DNA from: Actinomycetes bacterium
GTDB taxonomy: Bacteria; Actinomycetota; Acidimicrobiia; Acidimicrobiales; Microtrichaceae
DNA length: 15,742 nucleotides
NCBI GenBank assembly: GCA_023450775.1
Contig: JAEXGP010000394.1
Location: 1-15,742 of the forward strand
Reading direction: 5' to 3'
The notes under the pieces are model-generated. The model was not told the origin of the DNA. It ran no database searches and was given only the letters and a program-made list of their open reading frames with translations. Numbering within the stretch: position 1 is the stretch's first letter; each line of letters starts with the position of its first letter. Shown here one piece after another: positions 1 through 7,873 of this stretch. The translations under genes were made by a program, and so were the position numbers.

Positions 1-413
1 CCCCGGTCCGCGAACGCGTCGACGAAGCGGTTGAAGCGCTCGACGATGTCGGCCTCGAGCTCGTCCATCCGTCGCGGGGCGAACAGCGGGTCGAGGATGC
101 GGCGGTAGGTGCGGTGCCTGGGTGGATCCACGCTGAGGGGGATCAGCGGACGCACGTTGCCCAGGTCGAGGAAGCCCTCGGAGCTGAACGTGTCGGTGTC
201 GCGCAGCGCCACGTCGACGGCGTCCCGGCCGGCCACCACTGCCATGCCCTCGACCGGGCACGCCACCGGCGCGCGTTCGACGACCTCGCGGTACTTCGGC
301 TGCGGGTCGGTGAGGTCGTAGAGCTGCCCGAGCACGTCGTACTGCTCCGCCGTGGTGGTGGCGCTGTCCTTGATCGCGCCGGCGTTGACCTCGTCGTCGT
401 TGGCCTGGTCCAT
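1..413 (-). CDS. Cytochrome P450, N-terminal part (cut by window edge)
   Basis: The first 137 codons of a cytochrome P450, a haem-thiolate monooxygenase of the cytosol that would need a ferredoxin/reductase partner not seen here. Residues 96-104 read DPPRHRTYR, the P450 C-helix signature in which H100 and R104 (H-x-x-x-R) contact haem propionates. The following RILDPLFAPRRM also fits the family, and the N-terminus has no membrane anchor, as is usual for bacterial P450s. The I-helix, ExxR and haem-Cys motifs lie outside the window, so the subfamily and substrate cannot be given. The ATG at 413 is preceded by GGAGG (420-424) with 6 nt spacing, which fixes the start. The gene lies 124 bp downstream of the binding-protein gene in the same direction, with a hairpin between them, so co-transcription is uncertain. 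Confidence 0.9.
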   Translation of the reverse strand, partial: MDQANDDEVNAGAIKDSATTTAEQYDVLGQLYDLTDPQPKYREVVERAPVACPVEGMAVVAGRDAVDVALRDTDTFSSEGFLDLGNVRPLIPLSVDPPRHRTYRRILDPLFAPRRMDELEADIVERFNRFVDAFADR

Positions 414-429
414 TCGGATCCTCCGGGCG

Positions 430-444
430 CCCTCTTTGAGGGTA
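430..444 (-). promoter_or_regulatory. Small dyad and possible -10 ahead of the P450 gene
   Basis: On the minus strand TACCCT (439-444) fits the TANNNT -10 pattern. It overlaps a CCCTC-AAA-GAGGG dyad (430-442) just upstream of the Shine-Dalgarno. I see no convincing -35 at the right distance. It could be a weak promoter or a small leader hairpin. Confidence 0.25.
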
Positions 445-495
445 CTCAATTCGGCGGTCGACTCCCGCGCGCGACCAGCCGGAGCCACCGCCGTC

Positions 496-528
496 GGGCC
501 GTCGACCTGCCCATCAGGACGACGGCCC
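496..528 (-). terminator. Stem-loop after the binding-protein gene
   Basis: GGGCCGTCG (496-504) and CGACGGCCC (520-528) form a perfect 9-bp stem with a 15-nt loop, starting 10 bp after the stop codon of the binding-protein gene. No T-run follows on the minus strand, so this is a U-less actinobacterial-style terminator candidate. It could also be an mRNA 3' stabiliser that only partly insulates the P450 gene. Confidence 0.45.
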
Positions 529-537
529 ACCGGTCGG

Positions 538-1812
538 CTAGCCGGAGAACAGGTCGCTCGCGTCCACCGGCTCGAGGTTCTCGATGCCCCCGTCGGCGGT
601 GAGGGTGCCCATCTGGAACCCTGCCGAGCAGACGTTCGGAAGGATCGGGATGGCCTTCCCGTCACAGGTGAAGGTCTGGCCCCCGCCGAGGAAGAGCGGC
701 ACGTCCTTGGCGGCCTTCATCTGTGAGAGCACGGAGGCCGCCGTGACGTCGCCGCTGAGGTCCTTCATGGCACGGACCAGGTTCAGCACCGTGCCCACGC
801 CGGCGGCCACGCCCGAGCTCACGACCGGATCGGGATCGATGCCCTCACCGGAGGCGTAGCGGTCGAGGAGCGCCGAGTAGATGTCGGCGTCCTGGCCCTG
901 GTTCGCCGTGATCGTGGCGATCCACGAGCCGGCGAGCACGTCGCCGAGCGACTCGATGACCGTCTTGTCCACGCACGGGGCGATGACGTACTTGGTCTGG
1001 TCGAGCGCGAGCGTCTGGTACGCCTGCAGGAACGAGGTGCAGAAGGTGACGTCCCCGGTGACGCCGATCGCGTCGGCGCCGCCGTCGACCGCGGACTGCA
1101 CCTGCGGCGTCAGGTCGGGCGTCCCCGGCGGCGCGGCGACCACCTCGTACTCCACGTCGGCGTTCTTGAACACCATGCCGCCGAGCGTCTCTGCCGCCTG
1201 GGTGGCGGAGGGGACGTCGATGGTGACCATGGCGAACTTCTTCACCTTCTGCTGCTGGGAGTGCTTGGCGAACGCGCCCAGCGTGCCCGGGTAGCCACCG
1301 GTCAGCGCGAAGGCGTTCGGCGCCGTGAGCTCCTCGGGCGAATTGCCCGAGCCGGTCACGTAGGCGATGCCGGCACCGGTGATGATCGGCGCCTGGGCGG
1401 CACCGAAGCCGGTGAACGGCAGCGTCACCGCGACCACGCCCTTGTCCACCATCTGGTTGGCGCAGTCCTGGCCGCCGGCCGGCGAGGCCTGGTTCCCGCA
1501 CACGAACAGCTCGATCGGACGCCCGCCGATCCCGCCGAGGTACTCGTTGGCGTACTCGACCGCGATCTTGGCCCCCTGCTCGGTGAGCTCCGACTGGGAG
1601 CCGATCGCCTCCGAACCGCCCTCGGTGATGATGCCGATCGTCACCGGTTCACCCGTGGCCTCCTTCGGCGTCCCGAGCACCTCGGCGGCCGCGGCCGTCG
1701 TGCTGCTCTTGTCGGAGTCGGCGTCCTTGTCGCCGTCGTCGGAACACGCCCCCACGAGCAGCGCCATGGCCGCGAGGCCACACACCACCCTCCACCTCGT
1801 GCACGTCCGCAT
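538..1812 (-). CDS. ABC transporter substrate-binding lipoprotein, branched-chain amino acid (LivJ/LivK) type
   Basis: A 424-residue extracytoplasmic solute-binding protein of the type I periplasmic-binding fold (Periplasmic_binding_6-like). It would capture a small ligand outside the membrane and pass it to an ABC permease. Residues 1-23 are a lipoprotein signal: basic RTCTRWR, then a hydrophobic stretch ending in the lipobox VGAC with C23 as the lipidated cysteine, followed by an acidic Asp/Lys/Ser linker. The core opens with EPVTIGIITEGG and continues with alternating beta/alpha segments typical of Liv-type receptors. The longer frame would begin at 1851, but the ATG at 1812 is preferred because AGGGGGA lies 6 nt upstream and the signal peptide then starts correctly. 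No permease or ATPase of the Liv type lies in the window, so it appears as an orphan receptor. The ligand is unknown. Its nearest same-strand neighbour is a P450, which hints at a lipid or aromatic ligand (inference only). Confidence 0.9.
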   Translation of the reverse strand: MRTCTRWRVVCGLAAMALLVGACSDDGDKDADSDKSSTTAAAAEVLGTPKEATGEPVTIGIITEGGSEAIGSQSELTEQGAKIAVEYANEYLGGIGGRPIELFVCGNQASPAGGQDCANQMVDKGVVAVTLPFTGFGAAQAPIITGAGIAYVTGSGNSPEELTAPNAFALTGGYPGTLGAFAKHSQQQKVKKFAMVTIDVPSATQAAETLGGMVFKNADVEYEVVAAPPGTPDLTPQVQSAVDGGADAIGVTGDVTFCTSFLQAYQTLALDQTKYVIAPCVDKTVIESLGDVLAGSWIATITANQGQDADIYSALLDRYASGEGIDPDPVVSSGVAAGVGTVLNLVRAMKDLSGDVTAASVLSQMKAAKDVPLFLGGGQTFTCDGKAIPILPNVCSAGFQMGTLTADGGIENLEPVDASDLFSG

Positions 1813-1849
1813 CCGCGGTCCCCCTGTCGTCGTTGGTCGCTTGCAGGTC

Positions 1850-1866
1850 ACGTCGCGGGGCGACGT
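1850..1866 (-). other. Leader hairpin in the 5' UTR of the binding-protein gene
   Basis: ACGTCGC (1850-1856), a GGG loop and GCGACGT (1860-1866) make a perfect 7-bp stem about 38 nt upstream of the start codon. If the promoter at 1992-2021 is used, the leader is about 170 nt and also contains a 10-bp palindrome CGGTCGACCG (1922-1931). I recognise no known riboswitch here. Confidence 0.35.
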
Positions 1867-1991
1867 CGGATCACGTCACCGAGCCACCGAACGCACGCCG
1901 GGCGCGCCCCGGTGCCGTCAGCGGTCGACCGAGGCCGGAGTCGTCACGCAGCACCGGAACCCCCCTGGTCAGTGCCATCATCCTGCGCCCG

Positions 1992-2021
1992 ACCCTAAAT
2001 GGGGATCCTGTATTCGGTCAA
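1992..2021 (-). promoter_or_regulatory. Candidate housekeeping promoter for the binding-protein gene
   Basis: On the minus strand TTGACC (2016-2021) is followed after 18 nt by TAGGGT (1992-1997). This is a close match to the actinobacterial primary-sigma pattern TTGAC-N17-19-TANNNT. It is the only such pair seen in the 278-bp gap between the GGDEF-EAL gene and the binding-protein gene. Short arms TCCTG/CAGGA (in minus-strand reading order, about 2027-2031 and 2006-2010) flank the -35 and could be part of an operator. Confidence 0.55.
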
Positions 2022-2090
2022 CCTTTCAGGACACTCTTCGCCACGCGCCCGTCCCGTGGCACCCGTGCCGTGCGCTCCCGATCCGGTCGG

Positions 2091-4769
2091 TCAGACGTGG
2101 AGGACCGGGCGTCCGCCCCACTCGGCCACGCACTCCGCCTCGACGGGCCTGGAGAAGAGGTAGCCCTGGAGCGACGTGCAACCGATCTCGCGGAGCTGCT
2201 CGGCCTGCTCCACCGTCTCGACGCCCTCGGCGACCGTGGGCACGTCCAGCTGGCGGGCGAGCTGGACGATCATCTCGACCAGCACGCGGTTCTCGTCGTC
2301 CTCGAGGCCCTGCACGAAGCTGCCGTCGATCTTGATCTCGTCGACGGGCAGTGCCCGCAGGTGTGCGACGCTCGTGTAGCCGGTGCCGAAGTCGTCGATC
2401 ACGACGCGGACGCCGAGCGCCTGGAGCTGGGCCAGGTGGACGGCCACCAGGTCGAGGTCCTCCACGATCGCGGTCTCGGTCACCTCGAGTCGCAGCCGGG
2501 ACGCGTCGATCCCCGACGCCAGGAGCGCGTCGCCCACCCGCTCGACGAACGTGCGGTCGAGCAGGCTCCGTCCGGAGACGTTGACCGACATGCCGATCGC
2601 GCCGATCGAGGCGTCGTCGGTCCAGTCACGCAGGTGTCGCAGTGCCCGCTCGAGCACCCACTGGTCCACGTCGAGGATCAGATCCGAGCGCTCGGCGATC
2701 GGGATGAACTCGTCGGGTGCGATCGTCCCGCCGTGAGCGGTGCTCCACCGGAGCAGCGCCTCCACGCCACGGAGCGTGTAGTCGGACGACAGGACGATGG
2801 GCTGGAAGACGAGCCGGAGCTCGGCGGACTCAGGGTGGAGCGCCGTCCTGAGCGCCTCTTCCACCTCTCGCTGGTGGATGAGACGCTGGTGCAGCGCCTC
2901 GTCGTAGATCGCGATGTCCTCGTTCGGGTCCAGCTTGACGCTGTACACGGCGAAGTCGGCCATGCGCAGCAGCGCCTCCACGCCGGTCTCACCCGAGCCG
3001 TGGCCCGAGATCGCCACGCCTGCGCTGGCGCGCATCTCGATGGTCGACCCGCCGATCTCGACGGGATGGCCGAGCGAGCGGGTGACGCGCCGCGCCACCT
3101 CGATCGGCTCGTCGATCCCGTCCACCTCGCTCAGGGCGATGACGAACTCGTCGCCGCCGAGTCGGGTCACGAGCGCCCGCGCCGGCACGACCGAGAGCAT
3201 CCGCGCCGCGGCCACCCGCAGCACGTCGTCACCGGCCGCGTGGCCGTACCGGTCGTTGATGCCCTTGAAGTCGTCCAGGTCGATGAAGATCACCGCCACG
3301 GTGGTGGCGTCGCCGTCGTCGTGCTGCACCCGGCTCAGCATCGAGATCAGCGCTGCCCGGTTGCCGAGACCGGTGAGCGAGTCGTGCAGTGCGTCGTGCT
3401 GCAGCTGCTCCTGCAGCGCCTCACGCTGTGCGACCGAGTTCGACAGCGTCTCCATCGAGAGCTGCAGGGACGCACCGAGCCGACCTGGGAGCTGCCGCTG
3501 CAAGGCGGGGTCGTCGAAGTCGGCCTGCGCGAGCGCGTTGCTCTTCCGTTCGAGCAGCACGAGGTTGTCGACCATGTCGTTCATGGCCTGCGACGCGCGG
3601 ACGATCTCCGGCGGACCGTGCCACGCCCGGGCGTCGGGCTCCAGCTGTCCGCTGCCGATCCGCTCCGCGTGGTCGGTCAGGCGACGCACGGGACCGACGA
3701 TCGAGCGGCCGAAGAGCACCGCTGCAGCGATCGAGACCGAGACCGCAGCCAGCGCGAAGGCCGCGGTGCGCTGCTCGGTGGTCAGCGCGCCGTCCGCCAC
3801 CTCCCGAGCGGTCGTCTGTGCGGAGGCCGCCAAGCGGCTGGGGAGCGCGTTGACCTCCAGGATCCAGTCGACGCCCGCCAGCAGTCCGATGCCGATCGTC
3901 GGCGGCTCACCCGCCGGGCGAGCGGCACCGGTGAGCTCGCCGGCCAGGCCCAGGTCCACCGCGGTGCGGAGCGCGGGCGGCATCTCGAGCACCTGATCGG
4001 CCCGCAGCTCGTCGGCCGTCCGTGAGCCGGCGGCCGATGCGTATCGCCTCGACGAGGCCTCGTACGTGGCAACGGCCATCGCCAGCCGTGACTGCAGCTC
4101 AGGACGTTGCGAGGGTGGAGCGACCCACAGATCGGCGGTCTCGGCGATGACCAGGCCGGCCTCGCCGGGCAGCTCGACCGAACGCTGGAACACGGTCCCC
4201 GCCCGGATCATCTCGACGTCGCCGAGCTCGATGGCGGTTTCTCGGACGAACGTGAGGCCCTCCGTGATCGCCCGCTCCGACTGCTCGTCGAGCAGCGCGA
4301 ATCCCTGCAGTCGCGCCGGCTCGCCCTCCGACTCGGTCGGCTGCTCTGCGCGAGCTCGTTCGAGGTCGGCCTGGTCGAAGGGCCGGTCGGCCGGAGCCAG
4401 TGCAGCCAGCGCCGAGTCGGTGGCCTCGACCATCTCCTCGGGGCGCTCCGACAGCTGCGCGCCGAACTCCGTGGCCGCGAGCAGCTGCACCGGGGGCCGC
4501 CGGCTGGGCACGAAGATCTCCGCGGCCACCCGCTCCTTGAAGACCGCAGCCCTCAGGGCCACCAGCTGGTCCAGGACCGTCACGACCGTGGAGACGGCAC
4601 GTGCCTGCTCCACGTTGCGGTGGCTCTGGCGGACGGTCGCGCCGAGCAGCAGCGCGAGGACCACCACGGGGACGGCGATCGCGCCGAGCAGGCGCGTCGA
4701 GACCCCGGGACGCCATCTCGCGGTCGGTTCGTGGTGCGACATCTGGGGCCGATCCCCGTCTCCGTGCAC
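2091..4769 (-). CDS. Membrane-anchored bifunctional GGDEF-EAL c-di-GMP enzyme with HAMP domain
   Basis: An 892-residue protein predicted to make and/or degrade cyclic di-GMP at the membrane. Domains: TM1 about residues 27-46; an extracytoplasmic sensor region about 47-333; TM2 about 335-355; HAMP about 355-410 (SIVGPVRRLTDHAERIGSG); GGDEF about 459-620, with DSLTGLGNR and an intact GGDEF at 538-542; EAL about 640-885. The EAL domain keeps the expected metal and catalytic residues: E670 in EALLRW, N730, E762 in EVTET, D792-D793 in DDFGTG, K813, E848 in AEGVE, and Q868. The RxxD product-inhibition site upstream of GGDEF is absent (RALVTRL instead). An open frame extends to 4862, but the GTG at 4769 has AGGAGGG (4773-4779) just upstream and no comparable site serves the earlier ATGs. 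It lies 126 bp downstream of the ABC ATPase gene on the same strand, which suggests a functional or transcriptional link. Confidence 0.93.
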   Translation of the reverse strand: MHGDGDRPQMSHHEPTARWRPGVSTRLLGAIAVPVVVLALLLGATVRQSHRNVEQARAVSTVVTVLDQLVALRAAVFKERVAAEIFVPSRRPPVQLLAATEFGAQLSERPEEMVEATDSALAALAPADRPFDQADLERARAEQPTESEGEPARLQGFALLDEQSERAITEGLTFVRETAIELGDVEMIRAGTVFQRSVELPGEAGLVIAETADLWVAPPSQRPELQSRLAMAVATYEASSRRYASAAGSRTADELRADQVLEMPPALRTAVDLGLAGELTGAARPAGEPPTIGIGLLAGVDWILEVNALPSRLAASAQTTAREVADGALTTEQRTAAFALAAVSVSIAAAVLFGRSIVGPVRRLTDHAERIGSGQLEPDARAWHGPPEIVRASQAMNDMVDNLVLLERKSNALAQADFDDPALQRQLPGRLGASLQLSMETLSNSVAQREALQEQLQHDALHDSLTGLGNRAALISMLSRVQHDDGDATTVAVIFIDLDDFKGINDRYGHAAGDDVLRVAAARMLSVVPARALVTRLGGDEFVIALSEVDGIDEPIEVARRVTRSLGHPVEIGGSTIEMRASAGVAISGHGSGETGVEALLRMADFAVYSVKLDPNEDIAIYDEALHQRLIHQREVEEALRTALHPESAELRLVFQPIVLSSDYTLRGVEALLRWSTAHGGTIAPDEFIPIAERSDLILDVDQWVLERALRHLRDWTDDASIGAIGMSVNVSGRSLLDRTFVERVGDALLASGIDASRLRLEVTETAIVEDLDLVAVHLAQLQALGVRVVIDDFGTGYTSVAHLRALPVDEIKIDGSFVQGLEDDENRVLVEMIVQLARQLDVPTVAEGVETVEQAEQLREIGCTSLQGYLFSRPVEAECVAEWGGRPVLHV

Positions 4770-4772
4770 GAA

Positions 4773-4779
4773 CCCTCCT
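4773..4779 (-). promoter_or_regulatory. Ribosome binding site deciding the GGDEF-EAL start
   Basis: AGGAGGG on the minus strand sits 3 nt from the GTG at 4769. This is the best Shine-Dalgarno in the upstream region and argues against the ATG candidates at 4862, 4853 and 4805. Confidence 0.75.
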
Positions 4780-4895
4780 CTCAGGATGCGCTGCCAGCTG
4801 TTCATCGACCGGCGGTCAGCCCGCGCTGAGCCTTCTGCCGGAATCGGGGACATGGGGCTCACCCGCTCGCGGACGGGGCCCGCCGGGGGACCCGA

Positions 4896-5600
4896 TCAGG
4901 CGTCGAGCACGCCGTCGGTGATGTGCACGGTCCGATCCGCGAACCGGGTGATGCGGTCGTCGTGGGTGACGACGATCGCCGCGGTGCCACGGTCCTTCAT
5001 CTCGCTGCGGATCAGCTCCATCACCTGCTCCCCGAGCTTGGTGTCGAGCGCAGAGGTCGGCTCGTCGAAGAGCACGAGGCCGGGGTCGTTCATCAGCGCC
5101 CGCCCGATCGCCACGCGCTGACGCTGCCCACCGGACAGCTGGCCCGGGAGGTTCCTGGCCCGGTCGCCCAGGCCGAGCTCCTCCAGCAGCTGGTCGGCCC
5201 GGTCCCCGGCGGAGCCGCTGCGGCGACCCATCTCGTCGACCACGAGCAGGTTCTCCCGAGCGGTCAGGAACGGCACCAGGTTGATCGCCTGGAAGACGAA
5301 GCCGACCGACTCCTGGCGGAACCGGGAGAGCTCCTTCGAGCCGTAGGTCGTGATGTCCTGTCCGTCCACCACGACCGATCCCTCGCTGGCGTGGAGCAGG
5401 CCGCCGGCGATGCTGCAGAGCGTGGTCTTGCCCGACCCGGACGGCCCGACGAGCGCCACGATCTCTCCACGGGCGAGGGTCAGCGAGGCGTGGTCGAGCG
5501 CGACCACCTCCTCGCCGCCGACCTCGTAGGTCTTGCGGACGCCGTCGAGCCGCAGCGCGGGCTCGCTGGTGAGGTCGGACGCGGTGGAGTGTTCGGTCAC
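4896..5600 (-). CDS. ABC transporter ATP-binding protein, LolD/MacB family
   Basis: A 234-residue cytosolic ATPase that would energise the two FtsX-type permeases encoded just upstream. Visible motifs: Walker A GPSGSGKT (52-59), Q-loop glutamine 104 in FVFQAINLVP, signature LSGGQRQRVAIGRAL (155-169), Walker B LVLFDEPTSALD (175-186) with catalytic E180, and H-loop H213 in VVTHD. The QAINLVPFLTARENL segment and the overall length are typical of the LolD/MacB/FtsE-like group rather than nutrient importers. The start is GTG at 5600, sharing the tetranucleotide GTGA with the stop of the permease gene (4-bp overlap). GGGAG (5607-5611) lies 6 nt upstream, so translational coupling is likely. The transported molecule is unknown. 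The family includes lipoprotein, peptide and macrolide exporters and mechanotransmission devices. Confidence 0.95.
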   Translation of the reverse strand: MTEHSTASDLTSEPALRLDGVRKTYEVGGEEVVALDHASLTLARGEIVALVGPSGSGKTTLCSIAGGLLHASEGSVVVDGQDITTYGSKELSRFRQESVGFVFQAINLVPFLTARENLLVVDEMGRRSGSAGDRADQLLEELGLGDRARNLPGQLSGGQRQRVAIGRALMNDPGLVLFDEPTSALDTKLGEQVMELIRSEMKDRGTAAIVVTHDDRITRFADRTVHITDGVLDA

Positions 5601-6709
5601 GAGGAGCTCCCGAGAGCGGAGGCGGGGTCGATGCGCAGGACCCGGCGGAGCGTGAAGGCGCAGCCGACGACGGCCGCGACCAGGAGGAAGAGCACGCTCG
5701 CCGCGATCCGGGTGGGTCGGAGGGTGAACGGGAGCGAACCGGGCGGCAGGGCCAGGTCGAGGCCGAGGGTGATCACCGCGCCGATCGCCGCGGCGATCGC
5801 CGTCACGATGACGGCCTGGACCACGATGCCGCGGAACAACCGGCCGCTGGTGGCTCCGATCGCCTTGAACACGCCGTAGAGCCCGGTCCGTTCGACGGTG
5901 AGCAGCGCGAAGAACAGGGCCACCACGACCACGGCGACCATGACGGTCACCCCGATGATCTGGTTGAAGGTCGAGCGCTGCTCGCTGACGCCGGGGATCG
6001 CGTCGACCGCGTCGGAGAGCTCGAGCGAGTCGGTCGAGCCGGCGGTCGCGCGGTCGATGTCGGTCGCCACCGTCGCCGGATCCGCGCCCGCGGTGCGGAC
6101 GACGAGGACCTGCCAGTCGTCGTCACCGAGCTGGGCGTCCGGCCGGTTCGCCGCCACGGCGTTCCGCCACGTGCCGGCCGATGCCCAGAGGCTGCCCTGA
6201 CCGCTGTAGGAGAGGCCGTCGACCCAGCCGACGACCTCGACCGGCGTGCGGGACGGGCCCAGTTCGAGCGTCTGGCCCACCTCCACACCGTCCGCCTCCA
6301 GCGTCCGGTCGGCGTACACCTCTCCGTCTGCCGGCGGCTCGGGCACGCCGTGCGGCGACAGCTCGTAGCCGAACAGCGCCACGGCCGCGAGGTCGCGTGG
6401 GCCGTTGCCCGGGACGCGGGCGCCGAGCTGGACCACCCCGAGACCACCGGTCCGCTCGACGCCGTCGACCGCCTCGACGGTCCGACGCTGCTCGGGCGTG
6501 ATGCGACTCCGGGCCAGCGACTGCTCCGCCGTCGACGAGTAGACGACCACCTCCGCCGGCTGCCCGGCGATGGCGCCCGTCGCACCGGCGACCAGCCCGT
6601 CGAGCAGCCCGCCGAGCAGCATCAGCAGCGTCGCCAGCAGGCTGAGGATGACGGTCGCGGTCACGAAGCGACCCGGTCGCCGGCGGAGCTCGGTCACCGC
6701 GACGTTCAT
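5597..6709 (-). CDS. FtsX-like/MacB-type ABC permease, second subunit
   Basis: A 370-residue integral membrane protein. TM1 is about residues 15-40, followed by a large extracytoplasmic MacB-PCD-like domain (about 45-245), then TM2 about 250-272, TM3 about 294-316 and TM4 about 334-354, ending in the family-typical LRRVLRIDPASALG. The coupling segment GLYGVFKAIGAT (276-287) matches FtsX-type permeases. The start is the ATG at 6709: it overlaps the stop of the previous permease gene as ATGA, and the TM1-proximal sequence MNVAVTELRRRPGRF is a normal start for this family. The frame is open to 6817, but the extra 36 residues lie inside the upstream gene and look non-coding. It probably pairs with the non-identical permease encoded upstream to form a heterodimer with the ATPase. 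Confidence 0.92.
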   Translation of the reverse strand: MNVAVTELRRRPGRFVTATVILSLLATLLMLLGGLLDGLVAGATGAIAGQPAEVVVYSSTAEQSLARSRITPEQRRTVEAVDGVERTGGLGVVQLGARVPGNGPRDLAAVALFGYELSPHGVPEPPADGEVYADRTLEADGVEVGQTLELGPSRTPVEVVGWVDGLSYSGQGSLWASAGTWRNAVAANRPDAQLGDDDWQVLVVRTAGADPATVATDIDRATAGSTDSLELSDAVDAIPGVSEQRSTFNQIIGVTVMVAVVVVALFFALLTVERTGLYGVFKAIGATSGRLFRGIVVQAVIVTAIAAAIGAVITLGLDLALPPGSLPFTLRPTRIAASVLFLLVAAVVGCAFTLRRVLRIDPASALGSSS

Positions 6710-7827
6710 GCCGACACGCCCTGTCCCGTCGTCGCGGCGATCGGGTCGATCGCCAGGACACGTCGCGCCGAGACCAGCGCGCTCAGGAGCCCCAGCACGA
6801 ACAGGACCGCGCTCCACACCAGCACGGCGCCCGCCTGGAACTCCAGCGGGATGCTGCCGAGTCGCAGCGACGAGATCGGCGTGTACAGACCGATCCCGAT
6901 CGCGATGCCCAGCACCAGCACGAGGGCCACCTGGATGAGGAGGGACCTGATCAACGTGGCCGGGCTGAGTCCGACCGCGCGCAGCAGGGTGAGAGACGGA
7001 GCCTTCTGCAGCGTGAGGATCAGGAAGAAGAGTCCGGTGACCAGGGGCACCACCACGCCGTAGAGCAGGAAGATCACCTGGAAGGCCTGCTGGATCTGTT
7101 CGATGCCCGGGGTCCGGGCCGCGGCATCGGCCCGGGTGAGCGCCTCGGCGTCGGGGACCGCGTCGTCGATCCGCTGCACGAGCTCCGCCGCGCTCAGGCC
7201 GTCCTCCGGCGAGACAGCGATCACGGCCGGCAGCACCCCGCCCGCGTCGGGGTTGGTGCTCGAGACGATCCGCTCGAACGTCTCGAACGTGGTGAACAGC
7301 GTCGGCGCCGCCTGCAGGCCGATCTCGGCGGCCTGGCCCACGATCTCCAGGCGCTGGCCGCCCGGCTCCACGACGACCGTGTCGCCGAGTCCGAAGCCCA
7401 GGTCCTCGGCCGAGTCCAGCGCCACCACCTCGCCGGCGGCCCGGGGCAGCCGACCGGCGGTCAGCGTGGTCGGGCCACCGAGGCGCTCCTCCTCGTAGGC
7501 GACGACCGAGGTGGACTCGGGACCGTCGCCCGCCTCGACCGTGAACGTGCCCTGGCCCAGCCGCGCGGCATCGCCGACGCCGTCGACCGCCCGGATCTGC
7601 GCCTCGAGGTCGGGCGTGATGAGGCTGCCCTCGAGGTTGCGCAGGCCGTCGACGCTGTAGACGAGCACCGGGGCGGACTGGTGCTCGATCGCCCCGACGA
7701 TCGACGTGATGAGCCCCTGCTGGATCGTCTGCTGGAACAGGATCAGGAAGACGAGCAGCGCCACCGAGGCCGTGAGGAGCGCGAAGCGCACGAGCGCACG
7801 ACGAACCTCTCGGAGGGCCAGGAACAC
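6706..7827 (-). CDS. FtsX-like/MacB-type ABC permease, first subunit
   Basis: A 373-residue membrane protein with the same plan as its partner: TM1 about residues 14-32, an extracytoplasmic domain about 45-245, TM2 about 250-272, TM3 about 295-315, TM4 about 332-353, and the closing SARRVLAIDPIAATTG. The opening MFLALREVRRALVRFALLT is typical for this permease group. The start codon is GTG at 7827. No clear Shine-Dalgarno precedes it, but a GGGGT-CGCT-ACCCC hairpin (7831-7844) does, so initiation is the least certain part. The next gene starts inside its stop (ATGA), making a tightly coupled three-gene transporter operon. No membrane-fusion (HlyD/MacA-like) protein is encoded nearby, consistent with a single-membrane host. 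Confidence 0.92.
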   Translation of the reverse strand: MFLALREVRRALVRFALLTASVALLVFLILFQQTIQQGLITSIVGAIEHQSAPVLVYSVDGLRNLEGSLITPDLEAQIRAVDGVGDAARLGQGTFTVEAGDGPESTSVVAYEEERLGGPTTLTAGRLPRAAGEVVALDSAEDLGFGLGDTVVVEPGGQRLEIVGQAAEIGLQAAPTLFTTFETFERIVSSTNPDAGGVLPAVIAVSPEDGLSAAELVQRIDDAVPDAEALTRADAAARTPGIEQIQQAFQVIFLLYGVVVPLVTGLFFLILTLQKAPSLTLLRAVGLSPATLIRSLLIQVALVLVLGIAIGIGLYTPISSLRLGSIPLEFQAGAVLVWSAVLFVLGLLSALVSARRVLAIDPIAATTGQGVSA

Positions 7828-7830
7828 GGA

Positions 7831-7844
7831 GGGGTCGCTACCCC
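7831..7844. other. Small hairpin between the SDR and permease genes
   Basis: GGGGT (7831-7835) and ACCCC (7840-7844) form a 5-bp stem with a CGCT loop in the 46-bp gap. It lies just ahead of the permease GTG and 30 bp after the dehydrogenase stop. It could be a weak terminator for the dehydrogenase gene or could mask or shape the permease start. Confidence 0.3.
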
Positions 7845-7873
7845 GCCGCGCGCTGGACGATGCTGGTCGCCTG

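Noticed and set aside
2058..2069. GGCAC-CC-GTGCC dyad after the GGDEF-EAL stop as a terminator
   Set aside because: Five base pairs with a 2-nt loop is too small to call in DNA this GC-rich.
1833..4025. 730-codon open frame on the plus strand opposite the GGDEF-EAL gene
   Set aside because: Its translation is Arg/His/Asp-rich low-complexity without any domain, and it lies wholly antisense to a gene with complete catalytic motifs. Long antisense frames are expected in high-GC DNA.
4770..4862. N-terminal extension of the GGDEF-EAL protein to the ATG at 4862
   Set aside because: The extension has no family character, and the GTG at 4769 has a much better ribosome binding site.
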